Origin: Clostridia bacterium
GTDB taxonomy: Bacteria > Bacillota > Clostridia > Christensenellales > Aristaeellaceae
Assembly (NCBI GenBank): GCA_017470945.1
Contig: JAFUXH010000151.1
Span: forward strand, 1 to 40,640
DNA length: 40,640 nt
Direction: 5' to 3'
Under the pieces are notes generated by a model. The model worked only from the letters and a program-made list of their open reading frames with translations. It made no database searches and was not told the origin of the DNA. Below are positions 27,604-35,636 of this stretch, piece by piece. How positions within the stretch are numbered: position 1 is the stretch's first letter; every line of letters starts with the position of its first letter. Made by a program: the position numbers and the translations under genes.

Positions 27604-27673
27604 AAAAAAAGGTTAATCCGTTGGGGAACCTTCCGGTTTTGCGAAAAAATAGGCAATCCATAACCGAAAGGTT
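27604..27673 (-). terminator. Terminator-like hairpin with a competing upstream hairpin, between MATE and GH4
   Basis: On the minus strand, arm 1 AACCTTTCGGTT (27673-27662) pairs over 12 bp with arm 2 AACCGGAAGGTT (27638-27627, one G-U). The end of arm 2, AAGGTT (27632-27627), can instead pair with AACCTT (27614-27609), followed by seven T (27610-27604). The second fold is a weak terminator for the MATE operon. The two folds exclude each other. The spacer 27481-27773 holds no gene that I can see. Confidence 0.5.
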
Positions 27674-27773
27674 TCGGGATACGCGTCCGGATCGCCACTG
27701 GCCCGCGGGAGCCGCCGGGAAATGAGGCAACCGTTCCCCTCGATTTGGCGCGGCGGCAAACGCCGGCGCTTCG

Positions 27774-29186
27774 TCACTCCGTCGTCAGCGCGGTTTGCCA
27801 TTTGTCGGTGCGGAAGCGCAGCCAGGTGAGCAAAGCGCGCACCGTGCTGTCGGCGCAGGCGCACAGCACCGCCTCCGGCAGGCCCAGATGGAACACCCGG
27901 ATGCACAGGAAGGCCCCCAGGGTACGGATGCCCCAGTTGCACACGGCGGTGATGTAAAAGGGCCATTTGGTATCGCCGGCGCCCCGCAGCGCCCCGGCCA
28001 GGATCCAGGCCGTTACCTGGATGGGCTGGATGAAGGCCACCTGGTGCAGGCACTGAATGGCCAGGTCGATGGCGTCGGGGTCCGGGGTGAACAGGCTGAC
28101 CAACTGCCGGGCGAAAATATAGATCATCGCCCCGGAGAAGGTGAGGATGGCGGCGCCCACCGCCACGGTTTTGTAGGCGAATTTTTCGGCCAGGTCCTTT
28201 TTCCCGGCCCCCAGCGCCTGGCCCACCAGGGTGGTGGCTGCGGTGGCGAAGGCGAAGCCCGGCATGAAGGAAATGGATTCGGCGGTGATGTACACCGAAT
28301 TGGCGGCGAACACCACCGTGCCCAGCGACGCCACCGCCCGGGATACCACGATGCTGGCGGTGGACATGCAGAATCTTTCCAGCATGGCGGGGATGGAGAT
28401 ATCCACCACCCGCCGGATCAGGGCCCTGTCGATGCGCATGGAATCCCGGATGCTGATGCGGGTGGGATCTTTTTTCGTGTAGAGCAGCACCACCATCAGC
28501 ACGCCGCCCACCATCCAGGATAATCCGGTGGACAGGGCGGCCCCCGTCACCCCCAGCCCGGCCCCGGGCACGGTGAAGGAAAGGGAAAACAGCGTCAGGG
28601 TGTGGGTGGGGTTGATCAGCAGATAATTCCCGACCACGTTGATCAGGTTCACGGCCATATTGACGTGCAGCGGGGTTTTGGTATCACCCCGCCCCCGGAA
28701 TACGCCGCTGAGCATCATGGTGGCCAGGTTGAAGATGCGGAACAGGGAGGTGATCAGCAGGTAATTGGCGGCGGTATCCAAAATCTCCGGCTCCGCCCCC
28801 ATCCACTGGGGGATCAGCCGGTGCAGCCCGATGAGCAGGCCGGAAATGGGCACGCCCACATAGGCGAGCAGCAGCAGGGCGTGGCGGATGTAGGCCTTCG
28901 CCTCCTCATAGTCGCCCGCGCCCACCGTTCTGGCCACGTAGGCCGTGATGCCCACGCCCAGGGCCATCACCACGCCGTTGATCAGGAACACAAAGGAATT
29001 GCTGATGGAAACGGAGGCGGTGGCGTTGACCCCCAGCACGCCCACCATGGCGGTGTCGGCATAGCTGACCAGGGTGGTCAGGATCTGCTCCAGGAACAGC
29101 GGCCAGGTCAGGTACAGAATGATCCGGATCGGCGATCGGCTTTCATCGGTCAGGTTCATGGGTTGCTTTGCCAATGGCTGCTTCAC
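27774..29186 (-). CDS. MATE family efflux transporter
   Basis: A 470-residue inner-membrane protein with 12 hydrophobic helices in two similar halves. Family marks are LTWPLFLEQILTTLVSYADTAMVG in helix 1, GVFRGRGDTKTPLHVNMAVNLINVVGNYLLI in the middle and GALRGAGDTKWPFYITAVCNWGIRTLGAFL, the equivalent block of the second half. MATE proteins export cationic drugs, aromatic compounds or metabolites in exchange for Na+ or H+. The start is uncertain: GTG at 29186 has its purine-rich stretch directly against it, TTG at 29174 has AAGGTG at a better distance, and ATG at 29159 has no site. It lies 13 bases after a MoaF-like gene in the GH3 operon, suggesting export of a released non-sugar group. Confidence 0.93.
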   Translation of the reverse strand: MKQPLAKQPMNLTDESRSPIRIILYLTWPLFLEQILTTLVSYADTAMVGVLGVNATASVSISNSFVFLINGVVMALGVGITAYVARTVGAGDYEEAKAYIRHALLLLAYVGVPISGLLIGLHRLIPQWMGAEPEILDTAANYLLITSLFRIFNLATMMLSGVFRGRGDTKTPLHVNMAVNLINVVGNYLLINPTHTLTLFSLSFTVPGAGLGVTGAALSTGLSWMVGGVLMVVLLYTKKDPTRISIRDSMRIDRALIRRVVDISIPAMLERFCMSTASIVVSRAVASLGTVVFAANSVYITAESISFMPGFAFATAATTLVGQALGAGKKDLAEKFAYKTVAVGAAILTFSGAMIYIFARQLVSLFTPDPDAIDLAIQCLHQVAFIQPIQVTAWILAGALRGAGDTKWPFYITAVCNWGIRTLGAFLCIRVFHLGLPEAVLCACADSTVRALLTWLRFRTDKWQTALTTE

Positions 29187-29199
29187 CTTCTTTGGTTTT

Positions 29200-30108
29200 T
29201 CATTCGTTGGGGTATTGGGGGTAGGGCAGGGCCTCTGCCTCGTCGGGCGTCATGGAAAATTTCCCGATGGCGCCGATGAAATCATTTTCGACGGTGCCGT
29301 CCTCGTGATAGCCGAACACCCGGCCGATGTAGCGCACCCGATAGGCGTTCAGCAGGATCAGCAATTGATTCCCGCCCTGCCGGGGCAGCAGGCGGTTGAC
29401 GTTCTTTTCGGTGACGGAGTAGAGGTAAAATCCCTCCCGCAGCTTGATATAGTAGGCAGGCTCCTCATACACCGGGTAAATGCCCTGCCGCTCCACGAAG
29501 CGCTGGTAGTGAGCCCGGGCCTGCGGCGGCGCGTCCGGCGCCAGCACCTTTTTTGCCAGGCCCAGGCGGAAGTAATCGACGCCGCAGTAGCAGTGCATGA
29601 TTTCGTCGTTGGGGTTGTAGCGCCAGATGATGCGCTTGCCCAGCAGTTCCTCTGTGTAGCCGTGGCGCGCCGCCGTCAAGGGCTCGTGGGGCAGCTTCTG
29701 GGCCCCGAAATACACCTGGCTGTCCACCAGCCGCGGGTGATTTTCATCGGCCCCCAGCACGGCCCTGACGCAGGTGACCAGGCGCGTTTCCTGATCCCAC
29801 ACCAGGGTGACGTGGGTGAGGGGTCGGCTTCCGGACAGCAGGAATTTGATCAGGAACAGCCTTTCGTCGCCCTTCGCGGCCTCGTAGGTTTCCCAGCGCA
29901 TGCTTTCCCCGGCCTTGCCCCACAGCAAATTTTCCCCGTCCAGAAATTGCACGCACACCGGGGCCAGGCCGTCCAGATGGGCGATCAGCGTTTGCCCGGC
30001 CAGCTCGCAGGTGGAAGCCGCCTTGTATTGCTTCATGCCGCCGATGGAGGGACGGGGGGATACGGGATTGAAAATCTCCCGGCCGATGATATGCTCCTTG
30101 TAGCTCAT
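29200..30108 (-). CDS. MoaF-like protein, paralogue 2
   Basis: A 302-residue cytoplasmic protein of unknown function, clearly related to the copies at 14773-15594 and 30122-31021. The shared C-terminal block reads YEEPAYYIKLREGFYLYSV and then GGNQLLILLNAYRVRYIGR. An N-terminal half (about 20-130) has ETYEAAKGDERLFLIKFL and THVTLVWDQETRLVTCV, like the matching strands of the neighbouring copy, and RIIWRYNPNDEIMHCYCG follows in the middle. The ATG at 30108 follows GGAGGGATC; the open frame before it lies in the previous gene. It stands 13 bases after paralogue 3 and 13 before MATE. The MoaF label does not imply a role in molybdenum cofactor synthesis. Confidence 0.7.
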   Translation of the reverse strand: MSYKEHIIGREIFNPVSPRPSIGGMKQYKAASTCELAGQTLIAHLDGLAPVCVQFLDGENLLWGKAGESMRWETYEAAKGDERLFLIKFLLSGSRPLTHVTLVWDQETRLVTCVRAVLGADENHPRLVDSQVYFGAQKLPHEPLTAARHGYTEELLGKRIIWRYNPNDEIMHCYCGVDYFRLGLAKKVLAPDAPPQARAHYQRFVERQGIYPVYEEPAYYIKLREGFYLYSVTEKNVNRLLPRQGGNQLLILLNAYRVRYIGRVFGYHEDGTVENDFIGAIGKFSMTPDEAEALPYPQYPNE

Positions 30109-30121
30109 GGGTGATCCCTCC

Positions 30122-31021
30122 TCAAAAAATCCGATAGGGGCTGGGCATGCCGTCGATGAGGTCGGGGGTTTGATGGAAAGCGCCGAAGGCGGAAAAGACG
30201 AAATTCTGCGGCGCGTAGTGGTTTTCGTAATCGCTGGCAAAGCACCGGCCGATATCGTGGATCTTGTTGGTATCCATCACCATGATCAGGCTGTTGCCGC
30301 ACAGGGTGGGATCCTGGCGGCATTCCGTTTCCTCGATGAAGCCGAAGAAATATACGTCCTCCCGGATCTTCACATAGAAGGCGGGAATTTCGAACAGGTG
30401 CTTTTTCCGCCGCTCGTATTCGGCGTCCCGCTCCCGGATCTGCTCCTGCGTGGCGTCGGGCGGCAGCTCCCGGGGCTGGCCGATGGGCACCCGCAGGAAA
30501 TGCTCGGTGATGAAGGCGTGGGTGATGCCGAAATTGGAGGAGTAGCGCCAGAAAATGTTCTTGCCCGTCAAATCGGGGGTGAAGGCGTGGCGCATGGGGT
30601 TCAGGGGCTTGCCGGGGGTTTTGATGGCCCCGAATACGATGTCGTGGGTCACCAGGTACGGCGCGGTTTTGACCTCCCCGATCCGGGCGTGCACCGCCGT
30701 CACCAGGTCGGCTTGCAGATCCAGCACCAGCGTCAGGCAGTGGCGCAGGGGCGTGCCAAAGATTTCCCAGTTGACAAAGTAGGTTTTATCGTCCAATTTC
30801 AGGCACTCGTAGGTATCCCAGCGCAGGGCTTTTCCCTGCTCGCCCCAGGCGATCATTTCCTCCGACAGGAAATGCAGGGCGTAGCGACAGCCGTTGTCCA
30901 TCACCAATTGAAAGGCCCGTCCCTTCAGGTCGTAGCACAGCGGCTCCCTGAATTGCTCCAGCCCGTTCCATGGCGCGGTGGGCAAAAAGGGGTTGGGATA
31001 GCGGATTTCCGGTCCCGGCAT
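30122..31021 (-). CDS. MoaF-like protein, paralogue 3
   Basis: A 299-residue cytoplasmic protein, second gene of the GH3 operon (44 bases after GH3). It has both MoaF-like halves: WDTYECLKLDDKTYFVNWEIFG with LTLVLDLQADLVTAVHARIG in the N-terminal half, and NIFWRYSSNFGITHAFITEHFL, FEIPAFYVKIREDVYFFGF and GNSLIMVMDTNKIHDIGR in the C-terminal half. A charged segment (about 195-220, EQIRERDAEYERRKK) between strands is helical and specific to this copy. The ATG at 31021 follows AAGGAGGGATC. Being back to back with paralogue 2, it may form a heteromer with it or result from tandem duplication. Ligand and activity unknown. Confidence 0.7.
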   Translation of the reverse strand: MPGPEIRYPNPFLPTAPWNGLEQFREPLCYDLKGRAFQLVMDNGCRYALHFLSEEMIAWGEQGKALRWDTYECLKLDDKTYFVNWEIFGTPLRHCLTLVLDLQADLVTAVHARIGEVKTAPYLVTHDIVFGAIKTPGKPLNPMRHAFTPDLTGKNIFWRYSSNFGITHAFITEHFLRVPIGQPRELPPDATQEQIRERDAEYERRKKHLFEIPAFYVKIREDVYFFGFIEETECRQDPTLCGNSLIMVMDTNKIHDIGRCFASDYENHYAPQNFVFSAFGAFHQTPDLIDGMPSPYRIF

Positions 31022-31065
31022 GGCAGGATCCCTCCTTGATTGCGTGATTCACAGGGGATAGGGGG

Positions 31066-33681
31066 TCATGCGTCGCAGACGCAGATGCCGATGGCGTCCT
31101 CCTTTGTGACGCCGTTCAGCGTCAGCTTCGCGGTGATTTTCGCCGCGCCAGCCCCGCAGGCCACCAGGCGGCCGTTTTCGATCCGGGCCACGGCTTCGTC
31201 GCTGGAGGAGAGCAGGAAGGGCAGTTTCTGCGCGTCCAGGTGCTCGGCGTCCCACAGGGCGGCGGTGAGCTGCAGGGGGGCGGATTCGCCGGGGGCGAAG
31301 ATGGATTTTTCGCACCGCACCGTGACGGCGGACAAGGGGGCCCGCCACGCGCCGGTGACGTGCACGCGCTGGGGCGCCGCCGCCTGATCGGCGCTGCTTT
31401 CCCCGATCCAGAAGGCGTATTCGCCAGTTTCTACCTCGAAGCGCTTCTTCCAGCTGTTCCAGTATTTCATTTCGCTTACCGGCACCCGGAAGGTGATCGT
31501 CCGGCTTTCCCCGGGCTGCAGGAACACTTTCTGGAAGCCGATCAGCTGCTTGAGCGGCTTGTTGTCATAAAGGCTGATTTTGCGGAAATACAATTGCGGC
31601 ACCGCCGCGCCGGCGCGGTCCCCCACGTTTTTCACGGTGACGGAGGCCAGGAGGGTATCGTTGGCGTCGTAGGCGGCTTGATCAAGGCGGAAATCCTCGT
31701 AAGCAAACTGGGTGTAGGACAGGCCGTGGCCGAAGGGGAAGCGCACGTCGCCCAGGAAATACAGGTAGGTGCGGCCCCGCTCGGTGGCGGTGTCAAAGGG
31801 ACGGATGCCGTATTCCCGAATGTGGGGCAGATCTTCGTCGCGGTAGAACCAGGTTTCCGACAGATGCCCGCTGGGGCAGGCGCGGCCGAACAGCACGTCG
31901 GCGATGGCGCTGCCCTGGGATTCCCCGGCGTAGGTGGCGCACAGCAGCGCAGGCGCCTGATCCATGAAATCGCCGGTGATGGGGCCGGATACCACGCAGA
32001 CCACCGCCGTGCGGGGATTGACGGCCAGGATCTGCTTGATCTTTTCATTTTGCCCGTAGGGAAGATCCAGCGAGGGGCGGTCGGCGCCTTCCCGGGTGAC
32101 GCTGGGGTCGGTGCCGGCTACCACGATCACCAGGTCGGCTTTCCCGGCGCTGTCCAGGGCGGCGCGCATCAGCTCCTCGTCGGAAAGCCCCGTGAAGGGG
32201 TCGTCCACCGGGTGCCGGGGCGGTACGGTGGGCCGCTTCATGAATTCCATGAAAGGGGCGAATTTGCTGAAGCGGAAGGCCCGCTCCTCCTCCGGCACCC
32301 GCTCCTTCAGGTATTCCTCCGGCGTCATGCCGGCGTCCTGAGCGCAGCGCAGCAGCACGGGGGTGGGCTCAGGCCGCTGGAATTCGTGCTTGGCGATGTT
32401 CCAGCCCTTTTGATAATCCACGTTGATGCCCCGCTTCTCCGCCTCGGCCAGGATGCCCTGCAGCGGGGGGATCGATACGCGGGTATCGCAGTCGCTGTGG
32501 GGGTTGCCGCCGATGGAATAGCTGCCGAACTGGCGGTAAATGGCGTTGGGGCCGATCACCGTGATGCGGCGCACCTCGGGGCCGATGGGCAGGAGGCCCC
32601 GGTCGTTTTTCAGCAGCGTCAGTGATTCCAGCGCCGCCTGCCGGGCCAGGTTTTCCGCCGCCGGGGTGCACAGGGATGCTTCATCGTATTGGGCAAAGGG
32701 CCGGGGGGAATCAAATTCGCCCAGGCGGAACCGGGCGGTAAAGATGCGGATCAGGGATCGATCCAGATCCGCTTCGGTGACCAGGCCCTGCTCCACCGCC
32801 TTCATCAGGTACAAATCGTGCTCGATGCCGGTGCAGATATCGGTGCCGGCCTTCAGGCACAGGGCGGAGGCTTCCGGCATGGTTTTGGCATAGAACTGGC
32901 CCCGCAGCATGCCGAACATCAGGGAGGTGTTGGGCCCCACGTCGCCCACCGCCCCGTCGTCGGATACGATGTAGCCCTTGAAGCCCCATTCCTCCCGCAG
33001 GATCTCCCGGATCAGGTGCTGGTTGGCGGAGGAGGGCACGCCGCTGATGCGGTTGTAGGAGGTCATGATGGAATACGCGCCGCCCTCCCGCACGCAGCGC
33101 TCGAACACCGGCAGGTAGTATTCCCGCAGCGTGGCCTCGTCCACGTTGGAGGAGCCGTTGCAGCGGTTGTATTCGGAATTGTTGGCGGCGAAATGCTTGG
33201 GGGTCGATATGGCCTTCAGGTAGGTAGGATCGTCCCCCTGCAGCCCCCGCACGTAGGCGGCGGCCAGCTTGCCCGCCAGGAAGGGGTCCTCGCCGAAATT
33301 TTCGTCGTTGCGGCCCCAGCGGGGGTCCCGCCCCATGTTGACGGTGGGGCACCAGTAATCCAATTCCTTGCCGATGGTGTTGCGCAAGGCGCGGATCTCG
33401 TCGGAAATCACCTGGGTCACCTGGGTCAGCAGCGCTTCATTCCAGGTTTGACTCAGGGCCAGGCAGGTGGGGAAGCAGGTGGCCTGCTTGAATTCCTGCA
33501 CCACGGCGGGCGTTACCCCGTGGGAGGCTTCGTTCCACCAGTTCCAGGCGCGGATATTCAGCCGGGGGATGGCCGGCGCGTCGTGGGACAGTTGCAGGGC
33601 TTTTTCTTCCAGTGTCAGGCGGCTCACCAGGTCGGCGGCCCGGGCCTCGAAGGGCAGGGAGGAATCCTCATAGCGCAGCAT
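31066..33681 (-). CDS. Glycoside hydrolase family 3 enzyme with FnIII-like and C-terminal Big_2-like domains
   Basis: An 871-residue enzyme without a signal peptide. The barrel domain has the beta-xylosidase-like WNWWNEASHG, the GRDPRWGRNDENFGEDP block, the KHFAANN substrate site and the nucleophile Asp241 in GYIVSDDG. A second alpha/beta domain follows, then a fibronectin-III-like domain (about 690-790), and finally a segment resembling a Big_2 Ig-like domain (LSSSDEAVARIENGRLVACGAGAAKITAKL), unusual for a cytoplasmic enzyme. Likely activity is beta-xylosidase or beta-glucosidase. The ATG at 33681 follows AAGGAG; earlier in-frame ATGs lie in the promoter region. It heads an operon with two MoaF-like genes and MATE, under a LacI-type operator. 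Confidence 0.9.
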   Translation of the reverse strand: MLRYEDSSLPFEARAADLVSRLTLEEKALQLSHDAPAIPRLNIRAWNWWNEASHGVTPAVVQEFKQATCFPTCLALSQTWNEALLTQVTQVISDEIRALRNTIGKELDYWCPTVNMGRDPRWGRNDENFGEDPFLAGKLAAAYVRGLQGDDPTYLKAISTPKHFAANNSEYNRCNGSSNVDEATLREYYLPVFERCVREGGAYSIMTSYNRISGVPSSANQHLIREILREEWGFKGYIVSDDGAVGDVGPNTSLMFGMLRGQFYAKTMPEASALCLKAGTDICTGIEHDLYLMKAVEQGLVTEADLDRSLIRIFTARFRLGEFDSPRPFAQYDEASLCTPAAENLARQAALESLTLLKNDRGLLPIGPEVRRITVIGPNAIYRQFGSYSIGGNPHSDCDTRVSIPPLQGILAEAEKRGINVDYQKGWNIAKHEFQRPEPTPVLLRCAQDAGMTPEEYLKERVPEEERAFRFSKFAPFMEFMKRPTVPPRHPVDDPFTGLSDEELMRAALDSAGKADLVIVVAGTDPSVTREGADRPSLDLPYGQNEKIKQILAVNPRTAVVCVVSGPITGDFMDQAPALLCATYAGESQGSAIADVLFGRACPSGHLSETWFYRDEDLPHIREYGIRPFDTATERGRTYLYFLGDVRFPFGHGLSYTQFAYEDFRLDQAAYDANDTLLASVTVKNVGDRAGAAVPQLYFRKISLYDNKPLKQLIGFQKVFLQPGESRTITFRVPVSEMKYWNSWKKRFEVETGEYAFWIGESSADQAAAPQRVHVTGAWRAPLSAVTVRCEKSIFAPGESAPLQLTAALWDAEHLDAQKLPFLLSSSDEAVARIENGRLVACGAGAAKITAKLTLNGVTKEDAIGICVCDA

Positions 33682-33706
33682 GGTGTTATCTCCTTTTCGT
33701 TCAAAT

Positions 33707-33724
33707 ATCCGAAACGTTTCACAA
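33707..33724 (-). promoter_or_regulatory. LacI-type operator before GH3
   Basis: The same 18-mer as before GH4 (ATCCGAAACGTTTCACAA), core 33711-33720, lies 30 bases before the GH3 start and just downstream of the predicted transcription start, a repressing position. Confidence 0.82.
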
Positions 33725-33735
33725 TCGCCGTCAGC

Positions 33736-33744
33736 ATCATAGCA
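33736..33744 (-). promoter_or_regulatory. Extended -10 promoter element for the GH3 operon
   Basis: On the minus strand TGC TATGAT (33744-33736), an extended -10 with 5/6 match, 55 bases before the GH3 ATG. No good -35 box is seen at the right distance, which fits an extended -10 or an activated promoter. The operator would cover about +9 to +18. Confidence 0.5.
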
Positions 33745-33792
33745 CAAACCATGCACCATGTGGGCAAAATTTGCATAAATTTTTACCAAGGC

Positions 33793-33837
33793 AAAATATT
33801 GCATACGTCCTTCTCCCGAAATAAAATAATGCATACG
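33793..33837. repeat. Two direct repeats, 30 bp apart, in the divergent promoter region
   Basis: AAAATATTGCATACG (33793-33807) and AAAATAATGCATACG (33823-33837) match at 14 of 15 bases and lie exactly 30 bp apart. They sit 20 to 64 bases upstream of the -35 box of the plus-strand operon and about 50 to 100 bases upstream of the GH3 promoter. Tandem direct repeats on the same helix face are typical of AraC-type or response-regulator activators. Confidence 0.6.
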
Positions 33838-33856
33838 ACAGGACAAAGGATGGGTA

Positions 33857-33885
33857 TTCTCAACCATTGAAAAAACGTGTATAAT
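33857..33885 (+). promoter_or_regulatory. Promoter of the plus-strand binding protein/GH95/esterase operon
   Basis: TTCTCA (33857-33862), 17 bases and a perfect TATAAT (33880-33885). The weak -35 with a strong -10 fits an activator-dependent promoter, with the direct repeats just upstream. Confidence 0.65.
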
Positions 33886-33913
33886 ACGAACGAAAGAAAA
33901 AAACGATAAAAAT

Positions 33914-33923
33914 GAAACGTATC
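33914..33923 (+). promoter_or_regulatory. Probable third LacI-type operator, before the second binding protein
   Basis: GAAACGTATC matches the GAAACGTTTC core at 9 of 10 bases and lies 27 bases before the start codon, about 22-31 bases after the predicted transcription start. Its flanks do not match the two 18-bp copies, so binding is less certain. Confidence 0.5.
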
Positions 33924-33949
33924 TGCTTTTTATATAGGAAGGGAATGCT

Positions 33950-35620
33950 ATGATGAAAAAATGCCTGGCGGTTGTGACCGCACTGATCCTTTTACCGTTT
34001 CTGTTCCCGGCCGCCCTGGGGGAGGAGGAGCCGCTTTTGCCGACCGGCGATTATTTTCCTTTGCAGGCGCCCGTCACCCTGACGGCGTGGGTGGTGAATG
34101 CGTCGGACGCCTTCAGCGTCCGCGACAGCGGGGTGCTGGATTGGATCGAGGAAAAAAGCCGCGTTCGCCTGGAGATCACCCGGGAATTCACGGGCAGCGA
34201 CGCCAAGCGGCAATTGAACCTGTGCATTGAAACGGAGGCGCAATTGCCGGATATCCTGCTGTGCACCCGCTGGACCAAGGCGGAATGCGCCTTGTATGGC
34301 ATGCACGGGCTGGTGCGGCCGCTGAATGAATATTTGAAGGCGTGCGAGAATTGGAACCGGCTGAACGATATCTGCGGCGCCGAACGGAAAAACGACCTGA
34401 TCATGCCGGATGGGAACATTTACTGCTACGGCTCGGTGAACGAATGCTTCCACCTGACGCACCAGGCCCGGATGTGGGTGTATCAGCCCTGGATCGACCG
34501 GCTGTGCGGCGGGAAGTTGCCGGAAACGACCGAGGAGTTCCGGGCGTATTTGGCGGCGGTGAAAACGGGAGATCCCAACGGCAACGGCCTGCAGGATGAG
34601 ATCCCCCTGGCCGGGCAGATCAGCGAGGGCTGGGCCGCCGATCCCATCACGTTCCTAAGCAACGCTTTCGTGCACAACAACACGATTTTCGGCTCCACCA
34701 ACCAAACCGTGGCCGCCGGCTGCTACGTGCAGGAGGGCAAGGTGCATTGCAATTGGGTGGAGGATGGCTACCGGGAGGCGCTGCGCTATCTGCGGGATCT
34801 GTACCGGGATGGGCTTTTGTACGGCCAGACCTTTACGCAGAACGAGCGGCAATTGAACGCCCGGGTCCATGCCGAGCCGCATTTGGTTGGCGCGGTGGCC
34901 GGCGGTTATTTTCCCACCCTGGCCGATCAGCAGCTGCCCGGCGGCGCCTGGAGCGAATGGACCTGCCTGCCGCCCCTGCAGGGCCCGGACGGCACCCGGC
35001 TCAGCTACCAGAGCGCCTACGATTACCTCTATAATTGCAACGGCCTGCTGACCCGGGACTGCCGATACCCCGAAATCGCCGTGCAGCTGTTTGACCTGCT
35101 GGCCAGCTCGGAGGGCACGCTGGTGCAGAATTACGGCAAGGAGGGCGTCGACTGGGTATGGTGCGACCCGGTGGAGGGAACGGGCATCGACGGCGCGCCT
35201 GCGCGCTATCGCTTTTTGACGGAAAATATCGGCCTGCCCCGGGACAAGATCCCCTTTTGGCCGGCGGATGTGCAGATCTGCTCCAATTTCGACAGCTTCC
35301 GCAAGGGGGCGCAGGTGCAGCAGGGCGTCATGAACGGCGAGGATGAATTGTGGAAGTGCGCGGAGCTGTACGAACGCTACAGCCCCGGGAAGGATACGGT
35401 GTACCCCAACGTGGTTTCCTCCGAGGCGGCAACCCAAAAGCTGGTGAATTACCAATCCGCCATTGAGAATTACGTGCGTCAATCCACGGTGTATTTCATT
35501 ACGGATGCCATGAGCCTGGAGGAGAATTGGGAGGGATACCTGACCATGCTGAACATCCTGGGCCAGCAGGAGTATCAGCGGCTTTTGCAGCAGGCGCTGG
35601 ATGATTACCTGAATTCGTAA
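33950..35620 (+). CDS. Extracellular solute-binding protein, second LplA-like receptor without its own permeases
   Basis: A 556-residue secreted protein with a signal peptide (about 1-25, cleavage near AALG) and no lipobox at the cleavage site; the Cys at position 5 is too early. It shows the same architecture as the protein at 20756-22384: an aromatic-rich N-terminal lobe, QLPDILLCTRW, and the Ca2+-loop-like KTGDPNGNGLQDEIPLAG. No permease gene accompanies it; it may feed the LplB/YtcP pair at 22460-24368. Two adjacent ATGs (33950, 33953) both fit GGAAGGG. It heads the operon with GH95 and the carboxylesterase, 16 bases before GH95, downstream of a probable operator and a direct-repeat activator site. 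Confidence 0.88.
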   Translation: MMKKCLAVVTALILLPFLFPAALGEEEPLLPTGDYFPLQAPVTLTAWVVNASDAFSVRDSGVLDWIEEKSRVRLEITREFTGSDAKRQLNLCIETEAQLPDILLCTRWTKAECALYGMHGLVRPLNEYLKACENWNRLNDICGAERKNDLIMPDGNIYCYGSVNECFHLTHQARMWVYQPWIDRLCGGKLPETTEEFRAYLAAVKTGDPNGNGLQDEIPLAGQISEGWAADPITFLSNAFVHNNTIFGSTNQTVAAGCYVQEGKVHCNWVEDGYREALRYLRDLYRDGLLYGQTFTQNERQLNARVHAEPHLVGAVAGGYFPTLADQQLPGGAWSEWTCLPPLQGPDGTRLSYQSAYDYLYNCNGLLTRDCRYPEIAVQLFDLLASSEGTLVQNYGKEGVDWVWCDPVEGTGIDGAPARYRFLTENIGLPRDKIPFWPADVQICSNFDSFRKGAQVQQGVMNGEDELWKCAELYERYSPGKDTVYPNVVSSEAATQKLVNYQSAIENYVRQSTVYFITDAMSLEENWEGYLTMLNILGQQEYQRLLQQALDDYLNS

Positions 35621-35636
35621 AAGGGAGCGGGATACG

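Noticed and set aside
33793-33837. CRISPR array
   Set aside because: Only two short AT-rich copies with one 15-base spacer, in a promoter region, and no cas genes.
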